Positions 9,028-16,673 of a stretch of DNA of 16,673 bases are shown here, one piece after another; the first letter of the stretch is position 1, and every line of letters begins with the position of its first letter. Where the stretch lies: assembly GCA_009602725.1 (NCBI GenBank), contig WELB01000106.1, positions 1-16,673 of the forward strand, read 5' to 3'. The notes under the pieces are model-generated. The model was not told the origin of the DNA and made no database searches. It was given only the letters and a program-made list of their open reading frames with translations. The DNA comes from Spirogloea muscicola (Eukaryota > Streptophyta > Zygnematophyceae > Spirogloeales > Spirogloeaceae). Both the position numbers and the translations under genes were made by a program.

Positions 9028-9255
9028 GTAGTTCTTTTCCAGCTCCTCTTTCTTTGGCCTGGGATATTGTCCATTCTTTTTGGGCTGGCTTTGCCAGCCA
9101 CTCTTCTCTATGGGCGAGCACATTCTTTGAACTTTTGCCTGTGATGCCTTTGTGTAGTTCTTTTTCGGCTCCTCTTTCTCTGGCTTGGGATATTGTCCAT
9201 TCTTTTTGGGCTGGCTTTGCCAGCCACTCTTCTCTATGGGCGAGCACATTCTTTG
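9028..9255 (+). repeat. 126-bp tandem repeat forming the LINE 3' tail
   Basis: Units start GTAGTTCTTTT at 9028 and 9154 (period 126); the second is cut after CACATTCTTTG. Both contain GATATTGTCCATTCTTTTTG, the perfect hairpin GGCTGGC-TTT-GCCAGCC (9083-9099 and 9209-9225) and CTCTATGGGCGAGCACATTC. A related copy lies inside the LTR at 11551-11638. Confidence 0.9.
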
Positions 9256-11138
9256 TCCATAGACATAAAGAGAATCAAGGGGGAAATGTGATGCAAGAAG
9301 TGCTAGATATGCAATTGTTGACTATGACCAAGACAGCAAAGCTTATCGTTTCTTTGATCACATTAAAGAGGGCAGTGTTTGATTTCATCTAGAGATGCAA
9401 GTATAATTGAGGACCCTGACTTTCCTTCTATGTCGAAGCTTGAAGTTTCTTCCTTTACACCATGAAGAAGATCAAGAGATGTGGTTGCAGAGTTATTTAC
9501 TGCTCATGCCACACTAGGTCAGGACATATATCACTATCCTGACATCAAAGATCTGTGATAAAGAGAAGCACGATGAAAGTGATGAACAGATACACGATGA
9601 AAGTGATTTTGCGGAGAACAAGTGAAGAACAGTCAGACCTCGTTCAAGACAATGTCTACTCGAGAGGTTTCCCTGATCTTGATGGAAAATTATTTCAACA
9701 CAAGGCGATGTGCAGACACAGGGGGAGAATACTTGAGGAGTGCTGATCAACGAATCAAGGACCTACCGATCATGAGACGATCACTGAGAACGAGATAATC
9801 TGTTGGCAATCTGGACAACTTATTGAGGTGCTTCCTTCTTTCTCTGACAACTATTCTAATACACCAGCTTGTTCACAAGCAGCTCTGGCTTCTCAACATG
9901 TATTGCAATGGATAACAGGCAATTGCGATGAAATGAACTCGTTGCATAAGAGCAAAACGTCGAGAACAGGAAGTTTACCAACAGGAAGAAAGGCAACTGA
10001 GGCTGAGTGGGGATTTCAGGATGAAGCGAATTGCTGATGGTGCATTGGACAAGGTCAAAGCCAGGTTGGTTGTGCTCGAAATGAAGTAGGTGCTCAGAAG
10101 GTGCTGAGAAGGTTGTGCGCAAAATGAAACATTGACTACAACGGAAGCCTTGCTCCAATGCTAATTTCTACATCTATGGGATTACCTATGAATGGGGGCA
10201 TGTTTTGATCGCAGAATACACCGAATGGATGTACGAATTCCAATTTGTGGATGGAGATCTAGAAGTGAGTTACATGCAACAACCTGGGAGTCAAGCTGTG
10301 CAGGGAGAGGGAACTCTTTTTTGCAGATTACAAGAATCATTATATGGTCTGAAGCAAGCCCCGAGCGCATGGTATCAACGTGTTGATTTAAGTTCCATCG
10401 AAGTACGGGATTATTAGATGTCATTCTGAGCACACAATCCACTTGAGGGGTCAGGTACAGAACACCTCATCCTTGCCTTACATGTTGATGATATGTCGAA
10501 GAACAAGAGCAGCAGTCAAACTAAGTACTGGCATAGAAATTTGAATCTTGCTCGGTCACACTGGATAGCAGTCAAGCGCATCGTGAGAACTCTGAATGGA
10601 ACAATAGACATGACTTGCAGTTGGAGAAAGTCCTCCACCTGTGAAATGTCAGCTGAAGCAATCCAATGTTTTCCTTGATTTTACTGACTCTGTCTGGGAT
10701 GGTGATCTAGAAGACAGACGGTCCACCGCCGGTAACGTCTTTCTTCTGAACGGAGGTGCGGTCTCATGGAGCAGTAAAGACCAACCAACACTCGCACTTT
10801 CATCTACAGAGGCTGAGTGCATGGCGGCAACACTTGCAGTCAAACAGGCAATCTGGTGACGACGACTTATGCCTGAATTTGGCCCGCAACAACCTTCAAC
10901 ATCGATTCTAAGCAATTCACAGGGCAGTCTTTGCTCTGACAGCAAACTCATTCTATCATTTTCGCACAAAACACACCTATATTCAGTATCATTGATCAGA
11001 GAGCACGTGCGCCACAAATGAGTATGCTTTGAGTACTGTAGTGCAGCGGATCAGGTGGCGGATATGCTTACCAAGGCTTTGCCGAAAGTTGAAGTCGACT
11101 TCTGCAGAGCACAGGCGGATGGTTTGGCCCGAATCTCC

Positions 11139-11147
11139 GAGGGGGAG
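11139..11147 (+). other. Polypurine tract of the plus-strand Copia element
   Basis: GAGGGGGAG sits directly before the 3' LTR start and directly after the pol C-terminus. This is the primer site for plus-strand DNA synthesis in LTR retrotransposons. Confidence 0.8.
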
Positions 11148-11149
11148 TG

Positions 11150-11787
11150 TGGTAGTTGGATTGTAGCCAGGCACCGGTCTCTGGTGAGGGAAAGGAGGAG
11201 GCCCACCGACTCAGGCTTGGGCAACCTGAATGACTTCATCTAGTGCTCTGCGAGGTCGGAGGAGATGGGGGGGGGGGACCGAGGTAGCAGTTCCAGTACC
11301 AGTCTGCTGTATCCGCTAAACGCAATGCCGGTGTACCGTTCCATACCATACCGACTTGTGTTCCAGACTTGGCACAGCAGCGGGGTACAGAGCTACACTG
11401 TCTGTGATCTTAATTTCGTTTGCGTGCTGCTTGCTCTCTTTCAACTTCTTTGCGGCTCCTAACTGGAGGTTACCAATTGATCATCCGACCGGGAAAGCTT
11501 TGGCTTGTCAGTTCTTTTCGGGCTGGCTGTTCACAGCCTTTGCCCCCTTTCTCTTTCTTTGGCTTGGGATATTGTCCATTCTTTTTGGGCTGGCTTTGCC
11601 AGCCACTCTTCTCTATGGGCGAGCACATTTTCTTTGGGAGAGCCACAATCTTTTCTTGGACCTCTGGTTTGTTTTCACCTTCATTCTTAACTGTTCATGA
11701 TTGCGCTTTCTTTGGTGTCAAGTGCTACCAACTTTGTCTCTTGTTACTCTTTTTGTTTCTACTTTGACGTGACATTACCAGCGAAAC
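11150..11787 (+). mobile_element. 3' LTR of the plus-strand Copia element
   Basis: The LTR starts TGGTAGTTGG right after the polypurine tract. It ends at ACATTACCA (11780), giving the inverted ends TGGTA/TACCA, or up to seven bases later if the AGCGAAAC shared with the LTR at 495-928 is included. It is about 200 bp longer than that LTR because it carries an extra block, roughly 11455-11655, that includes a copy of the LINE tail repeat. A G homopolymer lies at about 11268-11277. No matching target duplication was seen. Confidence 0.75.
11551..11638 (+). repeat. LINE tail repeat copy inside the LTR
   Basis: From CTCTTTCTTTGGCTTGGG to GAGCACATTTTCTTTG this segment is nearly identical to the units at 9028-9255, including the hairpin GGCTGGC-TTT-GCCAGCC (11588-11604). 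It lies in the block absent from the LTR at 495-928, so it probably arrived as a very short LINE insertion. Confidence 0.85.
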
Positions 11788-12714
11788 TTACGGTTCAGTT
11801 GTGAGGACACTGAAATCAGTGACGGGCCTCGTGCTGCTCTCGCCACTCGAGCTTCCGAGATGTCGGCTTCATCCTGTGGGTTAGTCGTTTGGAGCCTCGC
11901 CCGAATGCGGAAGGGCTGCCTCTTCCGGGCCCCCCTTGGAGGTTACCTATGAAAAGCGAGGCGATTTCTAAGCCTCGCGCATCCCGATGATCGGCGAGAA
12001 GCGATGTACGTGCGCACAGCTGAACGCGTACGAGCCGGCACCGGCCCGTACTGACTGACGACGGCAAATTCGGATTTGAGTCCCTCGGACAAAGTTGCTG
12101 GCAAAGAGGTGTGCATGTCGAGGATGCGAGGCATTCGGGAGCACCGGCCTGAGCGGTCCGACTGGCGATCCATCGAATGGGAGCTCGTTCTGAGCTTATT
12201 GAATCTGGCAAGCTGGAAACAATGGAAAAAATATGGTTCGGTGCGAGCGAGGAGCGATCGAGATTGGCGGGGCTGCCTGGTGCAGCACGCCGGCGCTAGA
12301 CTGCGGTGAAAAGGGCACGGCTGCTGCTGCCGGGACCATCTAGATGGATGAGAGAAGGCGCGCGGTGCGCAATAGAATGAAAGGGTGGCCAGTACAAGCT
12401 AGATGGCTGACGACACAGAGGATGGGCGATGGGAACGGACGAGGGTCGGTCGGTCATCCTGAAGCTCATGAGACATGCTGCTGACGCTCGTCTACGGTGG
12501 TCACTGCCGAGGTCCGAGTCGTCGGGCCTCCTGGAGGCCGGGTGTCGGGGACGGGCCGTCTGGTCCACCCGCCGTCTTCCCGCGCGCAGCTGAGGTCCGG
12601 GGCTCCTCCTCGTGGTGGAGTGGCCGAGCTCCTCGAGCGGGCTCCCGAAGGCTTGGAGCCGGCCCGGGCTCGGCTCGGCTTCGTGGCGGCTCCCGTCCTC
12701 AGAGCTCGCTCGCC
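11788..12714. other. Spacer between Copia LTR and protease gene, hairpin-rich
   Basis: No convincing gene was found in these 927 bases. Base composition rises towards that of the protease gene. The part nearest the gene (about 12300-12714) is its 3' flank, with no AATAAA-type polyadenylation signal visible on the minus strand. Between about 11890 and 12051 several inverted repeats cluster: CGGAAG/CTTCCG, GCGAGGC/GCCTCGC (11956-11978) and an imperfect 24-bp palindrome at 12028-12051. An open frame of 131 codons on the minus strand (11816-12211) has no recognisable features. Confidence 0.4.
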
Positions 12715-15700
12715 TCAGCACTTGCCGTTGCGACACGAGCTGAAGCAGCTGTTGAACTCGAAGCTCCCGTAGCCGAGTCCCCAGCAGCACTTTTGGCACT
12801 CCACCAGGTAGTCCGTGCACGAGTAGGTGGTGGGAGGCCACACGGGGTTCGGGCAGGGGTTCCAGTAGCTGGACAGCTGGCAGTAGGACGGGGACAGGAT
12901 GGAGGGCGCGCCGAAGCAGCTCCCGGCGCAGCCCACTGCGCAGGGGTTGCACTTGCCGCCCGTGGGAGCGTACGTGGGGGATGCGTAGTTGCAGATGGCG
13001 TCGCACTGAGAGGTGTAGATCTTCCCGTCCCACCCGCAGACGGGCACGTCGGGGGTGCAGCCGCAGTATCTGCCGACGGGCCACTGGCACGGGATCTGCG
13101 GGCCGAGGGAGCGAGAGCGAGCGAGGCACACAGTCAGTGCCGGCGCACCTGCCGTCCCCTCGGGTTCGTGCACCGCTCCTGGCCTCCTCACCGACGGTGG
13201 AAAGAGAAGAACAGAGTAAAACTCGGCAAGCGAGAGGAGGGCAGGAGGGCCTCGAGCCTCGCGCTGACCTCGATGGTCGTGTTGACGACGCTCGTGAGGT
13301 TGTTGCAGTCGGGGAGGTTGTTCTGCCAGCAGATGTTGGCCGGCGAGGCGGTGGGGCCACATTGCGAGGCCACAGACTGCGCGATGGATTGCAGGGTGTC
13401 GTTGCGTTTGATCACGTAGGGCATGTAGTTGATGTAGTCCGTGGACACCGGCGGGGCGATGCACAGGGGCTGGCCGATTTGCAGGCGCGGAGAGTCGCAC
13501 TGCAGCCCGGGGTTGAGGCCCATGAACTGGGTTTCCGTCAGGTTCGCGGCCATGTAGATGGTGGGGCAGGAGTCTCCGACCTGGACGCGGTAGGTCTGCG
13601 GGCACGCGCGGCGGCAGAGAGTCAGTGGGTCGGCCGGCTCGAGGGGCGTCGAAGCACACTCGCATCTCGTCGCGGGCTCGTGGAGCTCGCACGCGTGCCA
13701 CGCTCGAGCGTACCTTGGAGCAGTTGGGGAGCAGGACTTGAGGGACCAGGGTGTTCAGGACGGGGCCCGTGTCGGCCGCCACGCAGATGGACATGCGGGC
13801 GGGGAGATGGTAGGGCGTGCACTGGAGCCCCGGGTTGAGGCTGTACAGCGTGGGGTAGTCGAGGCCGTAGTTCTGGACCACCCACGCACACGTGTCCTGG
13901 TACGGCTGCACCTCGTAGACCTGCCCGCACTTGGGGGGGGGCTTGACGATGGTCTGCTTGGACAGGCAGAGCTGCTGGCCCGCGAAGAGCTGGTTGCAGT
14001 TCAGGGTCGGGTTGTAGGACAGCAGCACCCAAGGCCACACCCAGGTCTTGACCAGGATGTTAAGGCAGGTGTCCCCGCTCTGCACGGTGTACGACGTCGC
14101 GCAACCGTTCGTGACGCCGTCGCTGGAGACGGAGACCGCGGACCCTGCATCCAGAGGCTCCGGACGGCGTGAGACGACGACCCATGTGCTCGACTCGGAT
14201 GATGATGCGATGTGCAGTCGCGCGGTGGCGAGCGTTCGTGGAGGACAGGACGGTCGTTGCGAGCGACGCTCGTCCAAGAAGGGATGCGCGTTGCTCACCG
14301 GGGTCGAGATACGCAGGGCTGAGGTCCGCCTGGTAGCACTGGATGCCGGGGTTGAGGCTCTGGAAGACCGACTTGCTGACCTGGTACGCAGCTTGGACAG
14401 ACTGCAAATGCGCGGGATCGACGGTGAGAGGCCGTCCGGGCGTCGCGAGAGTCGGAATCGTGGGCGACGATCCGGCTGCGATACACGCAGGGAGCCCGCG
14501 CATCATGAACGTGTCGAAAGTGCGCAGGTTGTGCGTACCGGGCACGTGTCGCCGAAGATGGTGGTGTAGGTCTGAGTGCCGCTCCCGTGGCCGAAGACGC
14601 ACGTGGCCGAGCCGTCCGACTTGGCCCCCACGATGTAGTTGCCCGGGCACGCGCAGGAGTACGACCCGTCGCCGTTGTTGGTGCACGAGCCGGAGCCGCA
14701 GGGGTTCGGGTTGGCGGAGCAGGGGTTGCTGGGCACGCACTGGGGCTGCCCACTGGACGTGGCAAAGTTCGGCACGAAGCCCGAGGCGCACTTGCAGGAG
14801 TAGCCGCCCGCGGTGTTCAGGGGGACGCACTGGCCGGTGCCGCAGGGGTTGGGCAGGTTGTTGCAGCCGTTGACGCTGTCCGTGATCACGGGGAACTGCA
14901 CGGACGCATGGCAGCAGTCTTAGCGGCCGCGCCCGGGGCACGAGGGGACGCCGAGCAGACTGGGGGGCCCGGAGAGGCTGCATGACGACCGGACTCCCTC
15001 CATGATGACCGGACTCCCTCCATGACGACCGGCGGCGCGTGCACCCTGGCCTCGGACTCACCAGCGCGGGGGAGGAGGTGATGCCGCACAGGCCCTTGCC
15101 GTCGTACATGGCCAGGCGCATGTAGCCGCCCTCGCCCCAGGCGGGCCCCCACGAGTTCTTGATGAGCCAGTAGTTCTTGCCGCTGGCCGCGTCTAGGCCG
15201 TAGCCGACCACCAGCACCGCGTGGTTGAGGTTCGAGGTGCAGGAGCCGTCGTACACGCCCCCGGTGTAGTTCTGGAAGTCGGGCGCCGACGCCTCGATGA
15301 AGACGATCACCGGCTGGTTGGCGACGGCCTTGGCCAGCGCGACGGCGTCGCGCTGCGGCACCGCGTCCCAGGACGTGATGCTGGCACCGTTGGGCTGGTT
15401 CGTGGCTCTGCACGTCTGGTTGGCGGCCACGTACGGGTACGCGGCCGTCGTCTGGACGCCGCCGTTCTCCACGACGTACTGGAGCGCCCACTCGGGCCAG
15501 CCGCCCTGGCAGCACGACCCCTGCTCGCAGTCGCACACCTGCTGCGCGGACAGGTTGGGCGGCGCCACGTTCTGCACGAGCGGCCACAGCCCGAGGCAGA
15601 GAGTTGAGTTGGCAAAAGCGTCGCCGTCGGGACGGACTGACCGACGGAGGGCGGACTGCAGGCGGGGGCCGAGAAGCACGGCATCTCGCGGACCGCGCCG

Positions 15701-16334
15701 CGGGAGCGTGCTCCAGACCCGCATGCCCCGGGCCGCTTCGCCTCCTCCTGACCGGTCGTCGCACCCGGCGACGCGAGCTTCTGAGACCCACCAGGACACG
15801 ACGCGACTCTGCCGCACGGCAGGACGTGCGACATGCACCAGTGGCGACAAATTCGGACGGTCTGCGTCTGCGGGTCGGTGTTGTGGCTGGTCGGACCTTG
15901 GCGATGGCCCAGATGGCAGCCACGCTGTCGACGGAGCTGTGCGCCCAGCAGCTGCTGCACACGCCCTGGTCGCGTACGGCGGTGAGGACGTTGCGCGTGC
16001 GCCAGTCCACGGCCAGCGGCGGGTTCACGCTGGCGTAGCGGTAGAGGGAGCCGTTGAGCGCCAGCGTCGCCTGATTCAGGATGTACGGCGCCACGAGCCC
16101 GAGCTTCTTGATGTTGGGTCCGTATGTGTACGCGCGCGCCTCCAGCGAGGGCGCCGCTTCGACGTGCGGCATGCGCTCGAACGCGGACAGCGCATACTCC
16201 GGAACGGCCTCCGGCGGCGGAGGCGCCGGCAGGCTGACTGGGTGCTTGTGCGTCTTGGCGTCCACCACCGGGCCGGCCGCGAGGCAGGCGGCCAGCAGCG
16301 CCGTGACCACGACGGCGGTCACCGCCCTCCCCAT
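12715..16334 (-). CDS. Secreted papain-like cysteine protease with EGF, LysM and Kazal domains
   Basis: Seven exons on the minus strand: 16334-15897, 15571-15062, 14895-14539, 14401-14299, 14144-13714, 13595-13269, 13095-12715. All six introns (118-325 bp) are GT-AG and in frame, giving 848 residues. Residues 1-26 look like a signal peptide. Residues 27-105 form a Pro-rich propeptide without a visible ERFNIN signature. Residues 106-316 are a C1A peptidase with Gln123, Cys129 (QGVCSSCW), His263 (NHAVLVVGYG) and Asn285 (NSWG). EGF-like modules span 327-369 and 375-415, with six Cys each. LysM-like modules lie at about 423-470, 484-531, 542-591, 611-660 and 672-720 (e.g. YTVQSGDTC, LNPGLQC). A Kazal-like domain covers 733-771 (PVCGWDGKIYTSQC). 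The tail to 848 has 12 Cys. LysM families bind N-acetylglucosamine polymers, so a wall- or matrix-directed protease is inferred. The start ATG has a good context (GCCATGG). Splice sites are predictions by eye. Confidence 0.85.
14981..15032. repeat. 20-bp tandem repeat in intron 2 of the protease gene
   Basis: The unit CATGACGACCGGACTCCCTC occurs two full times plus the first 12 bases of a third, with a single change (CATGATGACC in the second). It lies wholly within the intron at 14896-15061, just inside the GTGAGT donor, and does not affect the coding frame. Confidence 0.9.
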
Positions 16335-16673
16335 GGCTGGCGCCGCTGCGGCCCCCGCCCGCCGCCGCCGCCGACGCCCGCTCGCCTGCCTGCCCGACTC
16401 AGAGCCTCGCTGCGAGTCCAGGTGCTCCTCCGCTTCCGCTCGCGCAGCCGCCCAGCGCCGCGCTGGTGATGGCCTCTACTCTATCGGCGTGCCGCGAGCC
16501 ACAGCAGGGCCGCCGACGCTGGCAAGCCGCCGCGAGCCGCCGCCGCCGCCGCCGCTGAGGCCGGTGCGAGCGACGGAGGGTCGAGCCTGCGTCGGCGGAG
16601 GGAGCGCAGAGCAGGCCGGCCACGGCGCTGCGGAAGGCAGGAGGAGGATGACGGTGAGGGGGGGGGGGGGGGG
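16335..16673 (-). promoter_or_regulatory. GC-rich 5' flank and 5' UTR of the protease gene
   Basis: This is the upstream side of the protease gene up to the window end. It is very GC-rich and has short CCG/CGG trinucleotide runs at about 16362-16372 and 16541-16557. No TATA box or other core promoter motif is visible, so the promoter may be of the TATA-less, GC-rich type. The transcription start cannot be placed. Bases 16658-16673 are a run of 16 G. Confidence 0.4.

Larger units (their letters stand above)
8868..9255 (+). mobile_element. 5'-truncated LINE 3' end inserted in Copia integrase
   Basis: Copia pol reads up to about TKMNRVCH (8866) and resumes with FVHRHKE or the alternative frame HIDIKRIKGE after 9250. 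The intervening 390 bases are foreign. They begin with a frame ending YSDLHLLTRGY-stop (TGA at 8975-8977), which matches the SDLYVLTRGY-stop of the LINE-like fragment at 6560-7076. A hairpin over the stop (8964-8988) and a 3' tail of two 126-bp tandem units follow. Both borders carry TTCTTTG, which could be a target duplication or microhomology used in insertion. There is no poly(A) tail. The short, 5'-truncated form is what target-primed reverse transcription by a LINE usually leaves. Confidence 0.65.
7200..11135 (+). pseudogene. Copia gag-pol polyprotein, broken, interrupted by LINE insertion
   Basis: Recognisable parts in order: LPSSYKVVQTAIPFK of gag; a CX2CX4HX4C knuckle at 7315-7357 whose second Cys is lost to a one-base insertion; protease WYMDTGATS (DTGA at 7487-7498); NVLHVPDLDG (about 7950); WHDRLGHLDYEHLQ (8204-8245); integrase HTRICGP (first Asp changed to Arg), LIDVFSRFV and LRADNGGQY; RT YGLKQAPSAWYQRVD (about 10341-10386) and LALHVDDM (10475-10495), keeping the DD pair; RNase H DSVWDGDLEDRRSTAG and ALSSTEAECMAAT; and MLTKALPKVEVDFCRAQADGL. 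Many stops and frame changes make it non-functional, although RT, RNase H and the C-terminus are better preserved than integrase. Confidence 0.85.
7100..11787 (+). mobile_element. Ty1/copia retrotransposon, plus strand, decayed, with 3' LTR
   Basis: The plus strand shows the Copia order: gag end and zinc knuckle (about 7250-7357), protease (about 7487), pre-integrase and integrase (7948-8870), RT (about 9830-10680), RNase H (10680-10860), pol C-terminus (11055-11135), polypurine tract (GAGGGGGAG, 11139-11147) and a 3' LTR. The 5' half of gag and the 5' LTR are missing, and the left border meets the LINE-like fragment near 7100. A LINE 3' end at 8868-9255 splits its integrase. Blocks such as SEEQSDLVQDNVYSRGFPDLD match TEEQPDFIHDNVLSRGSPDID of the minus-strand element, so both are copies of one family. 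Confidence 0.88.

Noticed and set aside
495-11787. The two plus-oriented LTRs as ends of one large nested Copia element
   Set aside because: No leader or gag start follows the first LTR, and the strand of the content switches repeatedly. The evidence is too weak to call them a pair.
11816-12211. 131-codon open frame on the minus strand in the spacer
   Set aside because: No motif, no plausible splice link to the protease gene, and composition like its GC-rich surroundings.
12296-13360. Open frame (354 codons) on the minus strand beyond the protease stop codon
   Set aside because: It is an out-of-frame reading of exons 6 and 7 and the 3' flank. The domain-bearing frame is a different one and ends at 12715.
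12475-13419. Long open frame (314 codons) on the plus strand
   Set aside because: It is antisense to exons 6 and 7 of the protease gene in GC-rich DNA and its protein is Arg/Gly/Ala-rich without domains. It is a shadow of the real gene.
12981-13838. Open frame (285 codons) on the plus strand
   Set aside because: It runs antisense across exons 5 to 7 and the introns between them, with no recognisable domain.
14981-15032. Possible CRISPR-like or regulatory repeat
   Set aside because: The 20-bp units are directly adjacent without spacers, are only 2.6 copies long and lie in a eukaryotic intron. It is a simple tandem repeat.
15297-16469. Long open frame (390 codons) on the plus strand
   Set aside because: It is antisense to exons 1 and 2, whose protein has intact catalytic motifs. 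Low-complexity Arg/Ala-rich translation marks it as a shadow.
16658-16673. G homopolymer at the right end
   Set aside because: It lies exactly at the window edge and could be a sequencing or assembly limit as easily as biology.

Overview
The window is nuclear DNA from a eukaryote with a fairly GC-rich gene space. The evidence is a spliced gene with seven exons and GT-AG introns, a type II tRNA-Leu gene with an RNA polymerase III terminator, and decayed Ty1/copia and LINE-like retroelements. The large gene encodes a secreted multidomain protein carrying LysM and Kazal domains. Together with plant-style Copia sequences, this makes a green alga or another walled, alga-like lineage plausible. The sequence alone does not fix the taxon.

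Layout. Bases 1-217 are GC-rich edge sequence without a recognisable gene. A tRNA-Leu(AAG) lies on the minus strand at 218-297, followed by its T-run terminator. Bases 495 to about 11,787 are a retroelement graveyard. It holds a lone LTR (495-928), a minus-strand Copia RT fragment (937-1740) and a plus-strand Copia RNase H/3' end fragment (1768-2178). Next comes a long minus-strand Copia element running gag, zinc knuckle, protease, integrase, RT, RNase H, LTR (6330 down to 2179). A LINE-like C-terminal fragment (6560-7076) follows. Last is a plus-strand Copia element (7100-11,787) that still has its 3' LTR and is itself interrupted by a second LINE 3' end (8868-9255). All of these carry stop codons and frameshifts. 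Most seem to belong to one Copia family and one LINE family.

Bases 11,788-12,714 are a hairpin-rich spacer. On the minus strand, 16,334-12,715 holds the one convincing protein-coding gene of the window. Spliced, it gives 848 residues: signal peptide, short propeptide, papain-family (C1A) cysteine protease with its catalytic Gln, Cys, His and Asn, two EGF-like modules, five LysM-like modules, a Kazal inhibitor-like domain and a cysteine-rich tail. All six inferred splice junctions keep the frame, so the gene looks intact. Its GC-rich 5' flank fills the right end, which finishes in a G homopolymer.

The gene and the retroelements do not work together. The gene is the functional content, and the graveyard records repeated insertion, inversion and internal duplication beside it. 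The most unusual item is the protease-EGF-LysM-Kazal fusion, which suggests a secreted protease tethered to N-acetylglucosamine polymers and carrying its own inhibitor module. A second point of interest is a LINE family whose stop codon sits in a conserved hairpin loop and whose 3' tail is a 126-bp tandem repeat.
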